A stretch of 64,000 bases of DNA. It comes from Trematomus loennbergii. Its lineage: Eukaryota > Chordata > Actinopteri > Perciformes > Nototheniidae. A program made the position numbers and the translations under genes. Below are positions 37,550 through 50,500 of the stretch, piece by piece. The stretch lies in assembly GCA_012861695.1 (NCBI GenBank), contig JAAOOA010000016.1, positions 24,481,200-24,545,199 on the forward strand. The letters are read 5' to 3'. Within the stretch, counting starts at the first letter, position 1. The number at the start of each line of letters is the position of its first letter. The notes beneath the pieces are model-generated. The model did not search any database. It worked only from the letters and a program-made list of their open reading frames with translations, and was not told where the DNA came from.

Positions 37550-37867
37550 AGGGGCTCTTTATTAGCTGGCCTGCTCTGTTGTGATTGGTCAACTGCTCAG
37601 AGATGTCCCGATACTTAGCCTATCACGTACAGTACAATGAGTTGGAGAGCTTAGAAGCAAAACTGTTACATAGCGATGTCATCATTTTATCAAAATAATC
37701 ATAGGAGTCCAATGGAGGCGTTTCAGGCAAGGGGGGAGGGGGGAGTGTGGGAGAGAAACTCCCTCTGGAGGTAACTTTGGGATTTTAGCCTTTGCAGACC
37801 ATTTACATGCAACCTATACAACACACTACAGGAAAGAGAAACCCCCAAAAAGCATAATGGGGTCTTT
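37550..37867 (+). mobile_element. TTAA-flanked MITE, internally deleted copy
   Basis: TTAA at 37546-37549 and 37868-37871. The ends AGGGGCTCTTTATTAGCT and AGCATAATGGGGTCTTT are imperfect inverted repeats. It matches the right two-thirds of the element at 21091-21508 but lacks about 100 bp near the left end. Confidence 0.8.
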
Positions 37868-38399
37868 TTAAGTCAATCGTTCGTCAAAGAACGTTGAATA
37901 ATTAGTTTGAGCCAAACATATTGCATTCTTGGCGTGATTTATCGAGCAAACCAAAAGTGTAATGTTTTGTATAAAGCAGTGATAATATGTTCATATACCT
38001 GCCAGGATCTTTATGACAAGCACAGTGTAATTTGAACAGAGCTCAGTGGAACAAAATGGAGTTACTCAGTGAGAAGAGACACACTCACCCCGGCTGGTGG
38101 AAAGTTACACCGATTTGTTTTGATTACAGGAGGTAACCAAAACTAAAGCAGGTAGCTTTTCTGCACAATTTGGCTCTAAAATAGGACGTAACAAAAGACA
38201 TAAACACAACAAAATAGGGTTTCCATGTCAGGTTTAGACGGAAGAAAACAAATGCCTTTGCAACTTTAATTCACACAATTGTGGGAACAGTTTTGTTTTC
38301 AGGCATTTAGTTGAAGGATTTTATATTTTGATCATTATTTTTCCATCTGTGACAAACCTGACAGAAGAACACATGTAGACGGCATGTGCCATGTCTGTT

Positions 38400-38446
<47 letters not shown>

Positions 38447-39266
38447 CATTGTGTGTGAAGTTTCCACAGAGAACAGTGGGCTGACTCAAAATGAGAACTT
38501 AGGGTTTCCTCTACGGGCCTGAGAGACAGAAGGCAAGTGGAAAACTGGTTTCACACAAACACGTACAATATTCTTCAAAAACATACCAGCCTATATACAA
38601 TAACAACCCGAAAACATGCACATCGTATGTACACTGTGCATCAGACACACACACACCTTTGTTAACAAGGCGCGGTTGGCACTGTTCAACAGCAAAAGCC
38701 AACTGCTCCAGGGTAACTGTGCAGAAACACACAGGGGGCTAAATAAACAACGTGCTGCAAAAGTCAACATGTACAAGCTTTACCATGAGTACCACTGGAC
38801 AGGCAGCATCACACTATATTCAAACATCATTTATGAATGAAGTAGCAACTTATGATTTTCAGGCATATAACAAAGAAAAAGGTTGTTTTTTAATCTTTGG
38901 AAGTAGCACAATGACTATTCCTTAATGCTAAAAGACTGAAAAAGGTTATTATATATAGTAGTTATAATCTAATCACTTGTGGTGAAACATAAAATAGCAG
39001 GAGTAAAAAGGAAAAACCTGCCACACAAAGAACTACGCCACAACAAAGCAGCACACCTTTTGCTTTTCATTTTTAAACTTTTGTTTTTCATCTGTGTTTT
39101 ATCTTACACACTGTGATGTTTAACTATTAAAAACACTGTTGCTGTTTAAAAGAGCAAACTATCTCTCTCTCTCTCCTTTCTTCAATCTATGTAACCTCAT
39201 ATCTGTAGCTACAACTATTTTCCAATTCTTCATTTTTTTCTCTCTTTAAAGCCACTTTCTGCAAAG

Positions 39267-39294
39267 GTGTGTGGGTGTGTGTGTGTGTGTGTGT

Positions 39295-39361
<67 letters not shown>

Positions 39362-39364
39362 TGG
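39267..39364. repeat. (GT)n microsatellite
   Basis: About 98 bp of GT with GGT slips at both ends. Confidence 0.97.
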
Positions 39365-39702
39365 GAGGGTGGTGAACAAACATAGGAAAGGTTATAGTCT
39401 TAAAAGTGTGAAAAGGTCTGTGGTTTTCCTCACCTTGACTAGCTTCAAGAGCATGCAAGAAAAATAAATTGCTTACATCAACGCATATCAGAAAATACAA
39501 AAGGACCTGATCCCTGCACACACACACAGACACACTTCTAAGAAATTGCTTTTTAAGGGGTTCATTAGAAACATGAATCTCTAAATATTGTGTTTGATAA
39601 TTGTGTTTCAATCTTTTTTGAACAAATAATGTCCGTGTGTCTATGTTTTACAATTTTACAAAGGTGCAGTAAGCAGTAAGACCAGATAAGTAAAACCCCT
39701 GG

Positions 39703-39703
<1 letters not shown>

Positions 39704-39794
<91 letters not shown>

Positions 39795-39807
39795 TGTGTG
39801 TGTGTGT
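39704..39807. repeat. (GT)n microsatellite
   Basis: About 104 bp of GT with one GGT slip near 39788. Confidence 0.98.
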
Positions 39808-40501
39808 AAATCAGAAATGTGGTAACTGAGACACTGGCTGTGAAGGACAGTTCAGTCTAATTTGAGAATATAACGTTTTACAGGAAGAGAAGAGATTTTA
39901 AATAAACCCAGAGTATGTCTTAAAAAATCACATGTCAAGGATTATGCTTGAAATTACAATAGCTATTGACAATAGATTGTATGGAAATAAACAACAAAGT
40001 AGATCATGTTGTGTGTTATTCCTTCAGAAATGTGCACGCTGAAAATCTGTGTGACATTGTTTTAATTGTGTATTGTTTATACCTGTAAGATAAACTCATT
40101 ACGGAATCATTCAAGCATGTTAACACTGATATATGACTGTACTGCTCTGCTATGAACTGTCAACGGTTTATAACAGTCACAATAGTAGTATGAGAAAATG
40201 TGACAGCTGAAATACACAAAATGATAAACAAGACATGTGAGGGAGAAATACAGAGAGATAACGCACAATATCTGTGTGTGGAAGTGTCTACATTTGTCCT
40301 TTTCATCTGTGCAATCCTCAGGTGTGTATTGTGTTTAGTAGTGTTTGTCTACCCACAGACAAGTGTGTTTCAGTCATGTGGTAACACACATGAATGCTCA
40401 TGCACACACACACAGACACACAGTGGCATTATGCACCTGGCTGCAGCACAACAGAAGTTTATCAGCAAGGGAATCTAGTATAAACCAACAACGCAGGTGT
40501 T

Positions 40502-40508
40502 TGTGTGT

Positions 40509-40560
<52 letters not shown>

Positions 40561-40579
40561 CTGTGTGTGTGTGTGTGTG
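40502..40579. repeat. (GT)n microsatellite
   Basis: About 78 bp of GT, interrupted by TTTCTG near 40559. Confidence 0.97.
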
Positions 40580-41069
40580 ATCACGCTTCCTGGCTGACAT
40601 CAGTAATTCTGTTCTGTAGCTCAACAGTCTCATCTTCGCAGGAGAACAGAATTTTTGATTTGAATCCAACTTAAAACTTATTTTTTAAATATAGCTTTTA
40701 GGGGCAGTATAATGTTAATGTGTCAGGGTAATTTAATTAAGTGAAAGGTGAGTATTGTTCGTGGTGGGAGAAAAAACTCTGTGTTAAAATGCTTCCGGTG
40801 ACTTCCTTTTGGCAGGCTGATTCACCTCAAAAAGTCCCCTAATATCTTCCACACATGTGCCTCAAAACGACAGACGAGTCAAAGCCAACACCCCCCAAAG
40901 TGCGACATCAGTTCTGACCCTGAACCCATCTGTATAAAACACACATCTGTTTAACCACCATCAAAAAAGGAAATCACTACAGACATAATTACACTGAGAA
41001 CATCCATAACATTCATCTGGCTGCAATTTACAAATTATTTATCTAATATATCATATTCCAATCACTTAT

Positions 41070-41205
41070 TGCACTATTTTAACTATGTTATCTGTTTTTA
41101 TTGTGTTGCACTGTTGGAGGAGCCTGTGACCTAAGATTTTCATCGACATAACTACTGTAGCTATGTACGTATGACAAATAAAAGCCTTGAACCTTGAACC
41201 ATCCA
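41070..41205 (+). repeat. LINE 3' tail
   Basis: TTGCACTGTTGGAGGAGCCT, CATAACTACTGTAGCTATG and ACAAATAAAAGCCTTGAACC with a duplicated TTGAACC end. This is a microsatellite-like LINE 3' terminus common in fish. Confidence 0.65.
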
Positions 41206-42684
41206 GCTTTACAGACGCAGCTCCTTCCATAGCTCTCTGTGGCTGCATATAGAGAAACTGTTCGCTTCTGCACAACCACAGAGTTTTTATCTTTCGTCTT
41301 TGGGTCCAACTCTCCTTCTCACACATGCTGCCATTACCTGCTTTTTTAGGTGGCAACAATACTCTATGAACCCCTAACTCATCCCCTCTAGTAAAACACA
41401 GTCATAGAGTTTCTCAAAAAAAGAAATTCAGTCTAAGAATGGTATTATCATCCCATATAAATCCCACCGTTTTAATCCACTTCCACAACAAACACAACAG
41501 CGTGTGACAATGCTCTGCCTGTGTGAACACATGTAACTACAATAATTATATTGCAGAGACCATTGTTTAACTTTTAGCGCTGTTGATGACATTTTAGCAG
41601 CACCTTGACTTTGCCTCCCCCATGTGGATGAGCTTTCTATAACTTCAGAGGGAACCCAGGATGTTGAATTAGTATGCTGGCAGAGATTGTATACACTATT
41701 GCATACATTTGCTATGCATGGTATTGTGACTGAAGGAGTCTGTAAAACCAAGGACAATGAGAAAGAGAAAACAAAGAAGAATACTTACATTTGTTGTGTG
41801 TGTGCGTGTCATTACAGAAGCAGGGGAAGTCCTTTTTCCTGTGTTCGGGGATGCCAACCTCAGAGGAACCCCCCCCCCCCCTCCTCCGCCTGCCTCCCAC
41901 GCATACACCTACACAGTGGAAACTTCTGACTGAAAAAAATGTAGAAAAAAACCACACACTGTCACATAAACTGTGAAGGCTTTCAGGTGATGCACGCCCC
42001 TGCTGGCAACCACATTGAAAGCTTTGTGCTCAGATTAAAGAGTGGCATTAAATAGCTGATTCAGATCAGTTTTGGATTACAGATAAGGGTTGAAGGCAAT
42101 ATTGTTTGACTGAAAACATACCTTTTAAAAGTAACATCACTGATTACATCCTCATATAAACTACAGCCAACTTTTCATCCCTCTTTAACCAATGCTTTCT
42201 CAGAGAACATCATGTGCTTTGAAAAACAATAAAATGAAATGTAATGCTTTGAGCATGCCACAAATGTGATTACAAAGAAATGCTTGACATAAAAACACAA
42301 CAGACTGTAACATGAAATACTTTTACAGACAGCAAACTCCTACTATTGACATCTCTACTTAATATGACTTGTTGTGTTGTTCCTGCCTTGCACAAGCCCC
42401 TAACTTGACAAAGTGACTTACTTTCAGAGAGTGTAATGCCTGATATCTGACCTCACAAAGGCATATAAAGTCTATACAGAAAAGCAGATTTATAAAATAT
42501 GACACTTAAGGTGTTAGTGAAAAATAAATCCTAATTCCGATCAGGCATTGAGTGATGCGTACAGACATACTGTACACATGTCACATTGGAGGATGCAGAG
42601 AAAACATGCAACAGTGGTTGCAGCAGCGGAACAAAGCAGGGCTCCCGTGTGGGGGCAGATACATTCAGAACGGGAAGTTCACTT

Positions 42685-42690
<6 letters not shown>
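41206..42690. other. No gene seen
   Basis: Intergenic sequence with a C-rich run near 41870-41882. Open frames around 41428-41957 have no recognised domain. Confidence 0.5.
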
Positions 42691-42757
<67 letters not shown>

Positions 42758-42761
42758 ACAC

Positions 42762-42855
<94 letters not shown>
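42691..42855. repeat. (CA)n microsatellite
   Basis: About 165 bp of CA with slips near 42757-42763. Confidence 0.98.
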
Positions 42856-42857
<2 letters not shown>

Positions 42858-44199
42858 GAGTACCCAAAACCTTGTACAAACACACTCCTGAATGCAATAG
42901 TACAGATGCATAACTGTATGCAGGCAATACAACACAAATACACACTTCAGTCTTACATGCATATTACCTGAACACACACACTCAATCTGCATAAAAAAGA
43001 GGGTTTGTACATGTAGTCAAATGGAAATATACTTTATTGGACTTAATGCCTGCTCCAAAGTTGCTTAACATTTTAGATTTGTTATATAAATCTTTGTTGT
43101 GGCGTAGTGCTCTCCTGCTATTTTATGTTTCACCACAAGTGATTAGATAATATCTATATAAGAAACTGTACTTAATACATGTTATAGTCTTTCAGCATTA
43201 AGGAATAGTCACATCAAACTATTATTTATGAAAGCAACAGACTGGAAAATGATTGATTGCCTGAACCCCCTAAAGCAGCATGTGAGTCTACTGTCCTCTT
43301 GTGGCTGCCTGACAACTTAACAACTCTCAACAAATTATGAGATGAATACAAATATGCTGTTGTGATATTCCTTCTTGGAGTTGATGTGGTTCATCTCCAG
43401 GATGTGGATACAGGGTGTCTTTAATGAGCAACACTACTGTCAGTTAGAGGTTTACCAAACGGTTATCTATAAAGCAACAGAGAAAATGTACATGTTCAAA
43501 TGTACCCGGTACCGGGGGCATGACGCAAAATCTTGCAAGAAACAGCGTCTGAGGGCTTCTTAACATTTAATAAACTATGAATGTGTCATACTCACTTAAC
43601 GGGAAGAAACTCAGCTTTCAGACAATATTAACCATTTTTAGCTAAACGAAACAAACGGGTAATAACAAAGGCTATGAATTAGCCCTGAGCGAAAAAATGC
43701 TAACGCACTTAGCACAGAACTCATGGTAAAATACCCTTATTACTTATCGGATCTGCACAAACAAGATATCGATTAGCAAGCTGAGATTCCACAGATTCCG
43801 GACATATAAGTATCATCACTGAGCGATCAGAAGAACAAACAAATTAGCTTTACGGAGCCAAAACGGCTAAAAACGTCTTACCTTTGTTGTTTTCTGATCA
43901 AAAGTTGTGTTCAATGGCATTACAACGATAAAAACGCTGCTGAAGGTTAATCCATAAATTAATCCAATGTGTCTGTGTCACTTGGAAATGATTACTGATA
44001 ATCCATCATTCCATTTTTATGTCAATAACGGAGATTTCATATTAGCTGCTACGAGAGTGTATGACAGCTTCCAGTATTGGGCATTCTGGCTACGCATCAC
44101 TCATACACCAATGGGTAATGTTTAGATGGATTTTAGGAACTTCCCCTCGATTCCATTGGCTCGAATAAAAAGAGGTGTCAATCATCAAAATCGACAGAG
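42856..44199. other. No gene seen
   Basis: Intergenic sequence with no supported exon or repeat boundary; its right part may belong to a longer form of the TTAA-type element that follows. Confidence 0.4.
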
Positions 44200-44640
44200 G
44201 GGGGCCAGAGATATGGAAAATGCACCCAAATGACCCCAGAAGTGGTTTTTCCTTTCTAAATCTCTCTAAAAAGGTCAAATGTTACTTATTTTGCATCAAT
44301 CTTGATGTTATATGTTATAGTTTAGATTCCTAAAGCTTTTAGTCTACTATCCCATCATTCAAGGGGTGGTTTTCACTATAAGTAATGTTTTTTCTTTGGA
44401 CGGAAACTATAATTTACATTTTTTTACTATGTTCAATCTGAATTTACTTTAAAATAAAAACATCTATATTGATTCTGACTTTTCTACATCCAACTCACAG
44501 GTTTATCATTGCTTTGAGAAAAAAGATTATTAATTTACCCCTTTTAGAAGTTAATATTTACCAATTGTTCTGGGAATGTCATTTTCGAGCCTGAGGCCTG
44601 AAAAACAGGCTAGGGCTTAACTTTATACAATACTTAGGCG
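44200..44640 (-). mobile_element. TTAA-type repeat, reverse copy related to 11550-12096
   Basis: Reverse-orientation blocks match 11550-12096: TTCTACATCCAACTCACAGG, GGAATGTCATTTTCGAGCCT and GCCTGAAAAACAGGCT. It ends at TTAA 44641-44644. The left end was not found. Confidence 0.7.
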
Positions 44641-44931
44641 TTAAGTGTTGTTTTGTTATTTTCTTTCACTGTTCGAGAGGGATATTGTTGAGAAAACCAG
44701 TTTGGCTAATTAGCCCCAGTTTGTGCCTCGTGTATTTTGCTAGCTAGCACACGGTTAAAAAGTAAAGTTTCTTCCCAATGTGAGACTATTTTTGTTATCA
44801 TTCAGCGCACATAACATGTTTCATTCATAGAGTAAAAAGAGTCCAGGGTCATTCATGCAATATATATTATTATTATATATATATTTGTAATGTTATTCTC
44901 GGTCAAATATGTATGCTAATTCGTGAAGGTC

Positions 44932-44964
44932 AAACGTTACGTCAACGTTTGGTGACGTTACGTC
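44932..44964. promoter_or_regulatory. Repeated ACGTTACGTC motif, CRE/ATF-like cluster
   Basis: ACGTTACGTC occurs at 44934-44943 and 44955-44964. AAACGTT and AACGTTT form an inverted pair around the first. No transcript can be assigned to it. Confidence 0.4.
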
Positions 44965-45459
44965 GGCGCTTTTTGCTCAAAACAAACGAAAAAACGCACA
45001 TTTGTACCTGTTCTCTTGGCGGACTGCAACGTTAACGGATTTCCTTCTTCCTTCTTGTGTATCTCGTCTTGCCAGGCAGATAAAACATTTAGTTAGGGCG
45101 AAACAACCCGTTTAAATATAATATTTCCACAACTGACTGCCACATCCGAGTTGCTAGCCGTAGTTCATTTTCCTTGTGTGTGACATCATCTATCTAAATA
45201 CTGTCTTCTTATTGGCTGAACGGCCCTCCTATACAAAGTACAAAAAATACACACATCTCAAATGTAAGCCATTCAAGATATATTTCTTTCTTTATTTAAA
45301 AAAATGATCATATTCACATATGTGTTAAGTGTTATGATTTGAGCAGATCACCACCATCATGGGCTTTTATGGTCTTCACTGTTATTTTTATAATATGGTT
45401 CTCATACTCAAAAAGTGGTAACTGTAAGTAACCACCGTAGACTGTATATTTAAGACAGG

Positions 45460-46460
45460 CCGTGGTATATGTTCATTATATCACAGCTAAGGGGCGTGGT
45501 TCGGCCTGAAGTGAGCTATTGCTTTTATAAAACGGTTACCAAGTGTGGCAATATGAAAAAAAAATACACACTCTAATTTAAATAGTTTTTATTAGTAAAT
45601 AATGATGTTCAAAATAAATAGTCCCTCTGTTGCCTTCTGCACGAAACATAGTGCGAGGTGGTTGCTATGCAACAACACTAACAACAGCTAGCGAACATAT
45701 TAGACAGAGAGCGTTGATCCATTATTTGGCTATTTATTTACATTAATGTGTATGTTGCCGTTTATTGTGCACCCACTGAAAAACTGTCCAGCATCAGTAG
45801 CATGGCTTACGTAGTTACTTGTATAGGCTGAGGTTGTTCCAGGCTGTTGCTTGGCGTGGCGAGAATATTGCTCCACTTTCTCCGGTCCCCGAGATTCGGC
45901 TTCCAGTAGCTCTGGAGAGAGCTTTCGCACCTGTGGCCACTAACGGTCATAATTTCTCTGCTTTGTTTCAAGACCCGCATCAGAAAGCTTTTGAATGGTG
46001 GTACTTTTCCAGTTGGTCTACCTGCTCTTCACGTAGCTCTACATGTCGTCGTTTAGGTGTTTTTTGTTCTGGAGATAGGCACTCCTCAATCCACTCCTCC
46101 ATAGTAACCCCCCCCCCCGGAGGTCGAAGTTAATCTTAAATGTTTTTGCGGACCTTTTTGATTAGAGATTTGAAAACATCGTTGTTTGCACAATTCATTA
46201 TGTCAAACCTTGGAAAGTATCTAAATATCCCTGCCCTAATGCCAAAGGAACTGCACACTGAATATGTTTTTGCCGTTTGATGTCTATGTCTGGACCGTTG
46301 CGTAAAAAGGAGGGTTTCTGCCCCGTTACTTCTCTGCTGCTTTCTTGTTCCAGTTCAGCCCAACTGTATACTGTTTATCTCAGACGCGGAGGGATACTGA
46401 CTTGTTGTGAAAAGTAACTTACAATTCTACCCGTGGTATACGCTCAGTATACCACGGCTA
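45460..46460 (-). mobile_element. Decayed DNA transposon-like element with ORF remnant
   Basis: Imperfect palindromes CCGTGGTATATGTTCATTAT (45460-45490) and CCGTGGTATACGCTCAGTAT (46431-46460) sit at the two ends, each followed by TTTATAAAA. Between them a minus-strand frame starts MEEWIEECLSPEQ near 46102 and, after a frameshift and stops, continues to DAGQFFSGCTINGNIHIN near 45740. Family not identified; no catalytic motif seen. Confidence 0.5.
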
Positions 46461-46599
46461 AGAACCAATCAGATTGCTTGATTTGACTTGTCCGTTTTAT
46501 AAAATATGGTAATCACACATACTTACAATTTAAGCACAAACAGCTAAATATTGTTTGGCACCAGTCCAGACATTTTACTCTGTCCAACTTTCAAGGTTC

Positions 46600-47367
46600 A
46601 AGCTAAATGCAGCAATATTTTATTAAACCTAACACAATCTAAACTCTGTTAAGGGTTTCCTTTTTTTAAAATAATAACAAATTATTTATTATTATCATTG
46701 TGTCAATCCAACAATTAAAACATGAAAAATATGTAACAAAAATGTAGTCATTTCTGGAGCAAGGGTTGGTAAGTTTAATTATTGCACAAAAGCCATCCCA
46801 GCAAGTCCCTGCAAAACAATATATATATATATTGACAATAAAATCATTGTGAATTGGGTGTACAATGCCATAATTAAAAACTAAAGTAAGGTCAAACTGC
46901 TGAAATGTGCAGTATTTCTTGATTAATTGTAAGTCTGCATGTTTTGGTTTGGTGTGAAGGAACATTTTTGTCACATATGTTTCCATGATACATGCATATT
47001 AATCAAATCCTTTCTGATATGAAACATAAACATCGAAAACTGACAGCCAGCAACATGATAATAGGGGCAACTAGGCCAGAAGTATTATAACTGTTGAAGT
47101 GAAATTAAGTGAGTGTTTCTTTTTTTAATTTACAACATGCTTGCAAAGATTGACTCACATGATAATGTATGTGAGTGCCCGTTGGCTGGATTAACATTAA
47201 ACAGACAGAAAACTCTGATTAAAAAAATAAAATGTCATTACAACATAAGGCACAGGTTCTGACATAAATTGTCTTAATGATTCTGAGCTTGAGTCCTTGT
47301 GCTCTTATGATGCACATCAAAATAGCACCTTAATATTCCTCTGAGCAGATGGAGGAGCAGCATCTTG
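46600..47367 (-). other. slc16a12: Probable 3' UTR of slc16a12
   Basis: After the stop codon at 47368, AATAAA signals on the minus strand lie at 46685-46690 and 46619-46624. AT-rich, no coding content. Confidence 0.4.
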
Positions 47368-47555
47368 TCATATGATTCCCTGTTGAGCTGCAGCAGTATT
47401 GTGATTGTGATTTAAGCATGGAGCAGAACTAGACTTGGACCTCTGGAAATGTCTGACTAACAAAGCAACTGTTAGGACAACAGAGCTGAACATGAAAGAA
47501 GCCCCGCTGAGAAAGAAGGTCGCTGCGTAGTTTCCTGTCTTGTCTACTAACCAAC
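47368..47555 (-). CDS. slc16a12: slc16a12 exon 8 (last helix, C-terminal tail, stop)
   Basis: Acceptor TTTCTGTGTCTGCAG; the exon opens with [20 protein letters not shown], continues through the final transmembrane helix [14 protein letters not shown] and ends with a polar Ser/Asn/His tail. 61 residues plus stop. Confidence 0.88.
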
Positions 47556-50500
47556 CTGCAGACACAGAAACAGGAAACATGTTATACCTCAGGGGAAAAA
47601 CAATCTGCAAGACTAATTATATAATTCCAGGACCTAAAATATCCCAGACTTGTTTTCCTTAAAAACTGTACAGAAATTTGGCTAATGGTTACACAAGCCA
47701 AAAGATCATTATGACATCATAAAGTGGCCAAAATACAATCAGCTCATATTCAGACAGGTTTTATATAAATGGATCAGGACAAAGAGAGAGAATCTTTTTT
47801 CCTGAAACTTTCAGAATCTCTTTACACAGAGGGGACACATGTTGATGTAGAAAAGACATGAAAAAGTGGATTTTGCATAATAGGTGACGTTTAAATTACA
47901 GTAGTAATAAAATAATAAAATGAAGAACTCTTACCTCCTATTGGTGGGCTAATCAGGTAGGGGATGGCGTGCAGGAAGTAGACCATACCCAGAGCGGAGG
48001 GCAGGTCGGTGGAGCCCACGATATCAGAGGTCACCACTGGGATGAGCGCCACATATGCCCCGTCAAAGTAGCCGTAGAGTACGGAAAAGGGGACCAGGAG
48101 GGAGAAGGAGTTCAGGAGGTGGATGAACATACAGCAGAGCCCCTCCATGCCGATCGCCAGCATGTAGCTCAGCATGCGATACTTCTTCAGACACCTAGAG
48201 GGACAGAAACACATCAGTATTTGGTTTTGATTCAACATCTGCCACTTCTTTCACATACAACACAAAAAACCTAGATTTAGATCTAGGCCTTGGCAAGATG
48301 ACGAAAATGAAATATCACAAAATGTATGATCAAATGCCATGATATCAAAATCGCTGCGATATTTTAGAGGTAGATATTGGTGCTTTGACAAAATATTCAC
48401 ACTATAAAAGTTGAGTTATGTGGATATCAAAGTCAAAGTCAACTTTATTTTCAATCTTTCAGTTTGTGTGTACAGACAGAGAGATCGAAAAATACCGTTT
48501 CCCACAATCCCGAATATAAAAATACAAATATGTATACTATACATATAGTATAGGATATAGTTAATACGTTTGTAAAGGGAAATAAAAGAGCAGCTAGGTC
48601 AGTCTGTTTGATTCAGAAAATGATGTCACTTTACTGTAATGCAGCCGGTAAAACCAGGGAAGACACTAATGCAATATATAACCGTAACCAAAATGTAACA
48701 CATTATTTAGTCTTATATCACAATATAGAGACGCTACTTACTTCCTATCTGTGATCCATCCAAAGGTGATGTTACCCACAATGCCACAGACTCCAAATAT
48801 GGACATGAGGTAGGCAGCGTGCCGGTGCTCCAGCCCGACGCTGAGGGCGTAAGGCACCAGGTAAACTAAGGGAGCGCTGCAGCCATACGCCAGGAACAGG
48901 AGGGACACAGACAGCATCATGAAGTCTGGCATCAGGAGGAATCTGAACTCTTCCATCGACCCGAGACTAAGAAAGGGGCGTCTGGACCAAGGTTTTGTGC
49001 TCTCTAAAGGCTCTGTGTGTAAGTGACAGACATTCGCTGTTTTGGCTTCAGTGAGTCCTGATTCTTCCTTCTTAGTATCCATGTCAGCTGTTTTGTTGAT
49101 CAAGTTCATGCTTTCCACTAATTTCAAGTCCTTATTTGTGCTATCTTTTGTTGCTTTAGGATCTGAGAATTTGCTGTCCCCTAGCATATTCTCAGTTAGC
49201 TTGTTGCTAAATAAAATACATTCAGCTATCCTCAGATGTTTTAAATTTGGATCAGGCAGGCCTGACCTTGATATGTTCCCCTGAGCTAGTTTGTGGTTTT
49301 CAAGGCGAAAGTTTTTGAGCGCTCCATTGGCTATGAGGAGCCTTTGAGTATCCATTAAGCTGCTTATTTCCAGCTGCTTTGGCTCCACTTGGTTGCAGTC
49401 AGCAGGGGCTTGTTCAGCGTCTTTGGAAACCAGCGCCATATTGTTCATCCATATCCTTCAAGTGGAGTAGATCAGAAAAGCAAAAAATACATTGAAATGG
49501 ACCAAGACGTATAATTGAACATACTTAAATTCTCAAAGTTTAAGAGTTTGGTAGCTATCAATACCACTCTTGTGTCTGTGCATTAACTATTAAACAAGGG
49601 TTGACCTATGTTGCCCATGCAGAAGTGACAAAAACTGCAGCTGAGGACTTACCGCTTAATTGTTTTTGGTTCCAGCGGCCTCATCAGAGCTCCACAGACA
49701 CACAGGTTGGAAACAAATCCTCCCAGGATGAGCAGAGCTCCTCTCCAGGAGTAATACTCTATGAGCAGCTGGACTAAAGGAGCCAGGATGAAGGTGCCAA
49801 TGCTGCTCCCTGAAGATGAGGGAACATGGATTTGATGAGATGACACGAGGCAAAGATGGTAACAGAACTTAGAGACAGATGTGAGAAAATCAAAGAAGAA
49901 ATCAAAGAAGAAGAGAGGAGATGGAAAAGTAAGGTGTAAATGACAAGAGAACAAGACATAAGGTAAGTAAAGATTTCACTACCAGACAAGGCGATGCCAT
50001 AGGCCAGGGCTTTCTCTCATTGAAGTAACTCCCAACCATGGCTATAGCTGGGGTGTAGCAGAGAGCAAAGCCAAGACCTGTGGAGAATGGATATGATACA
50101 AAATCTGATCACAGGTTGTTTGGATGTCAAAGGACTCCTTCAAACACCCTGCAATCCACGTACTACATGCATTAAACTACATTTTCTTTACAGACAAAAA
50201 GTGCACTAAACTTAACAGGAACATGAAACATCATTAGATACTCATAAAAACATTGCCCCTTAAAAAACAACTACGGTTTGTTGAGTGAAAGTTTGAAAAG
50301 CAATGAGACATTACTATATGATTGCATGGGATGTTTTTGGAGAATGAAAAGACAAATACTTTCAAAGGGACAGATCCATGTAGAAAGTAGAGCCTTAATT
50401 CCCATGGGGAAGGTTTTGACGAGAAATATGCACAAGAATACATTGAATTCTCTGACAATATGATGATTTTGATCAAAGATATTAGTCACTAATAGAGTTC

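Larger units (their letters stand above)
37872..41065. other. No gene seen; several GT tracts
   Basis: Intergenic sequence carrying GT tracts at 38409-38442, 39267-39364, 39704-39807 and 40502-40579. No exon or named repeat beyond these. Confidence 0.5.
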
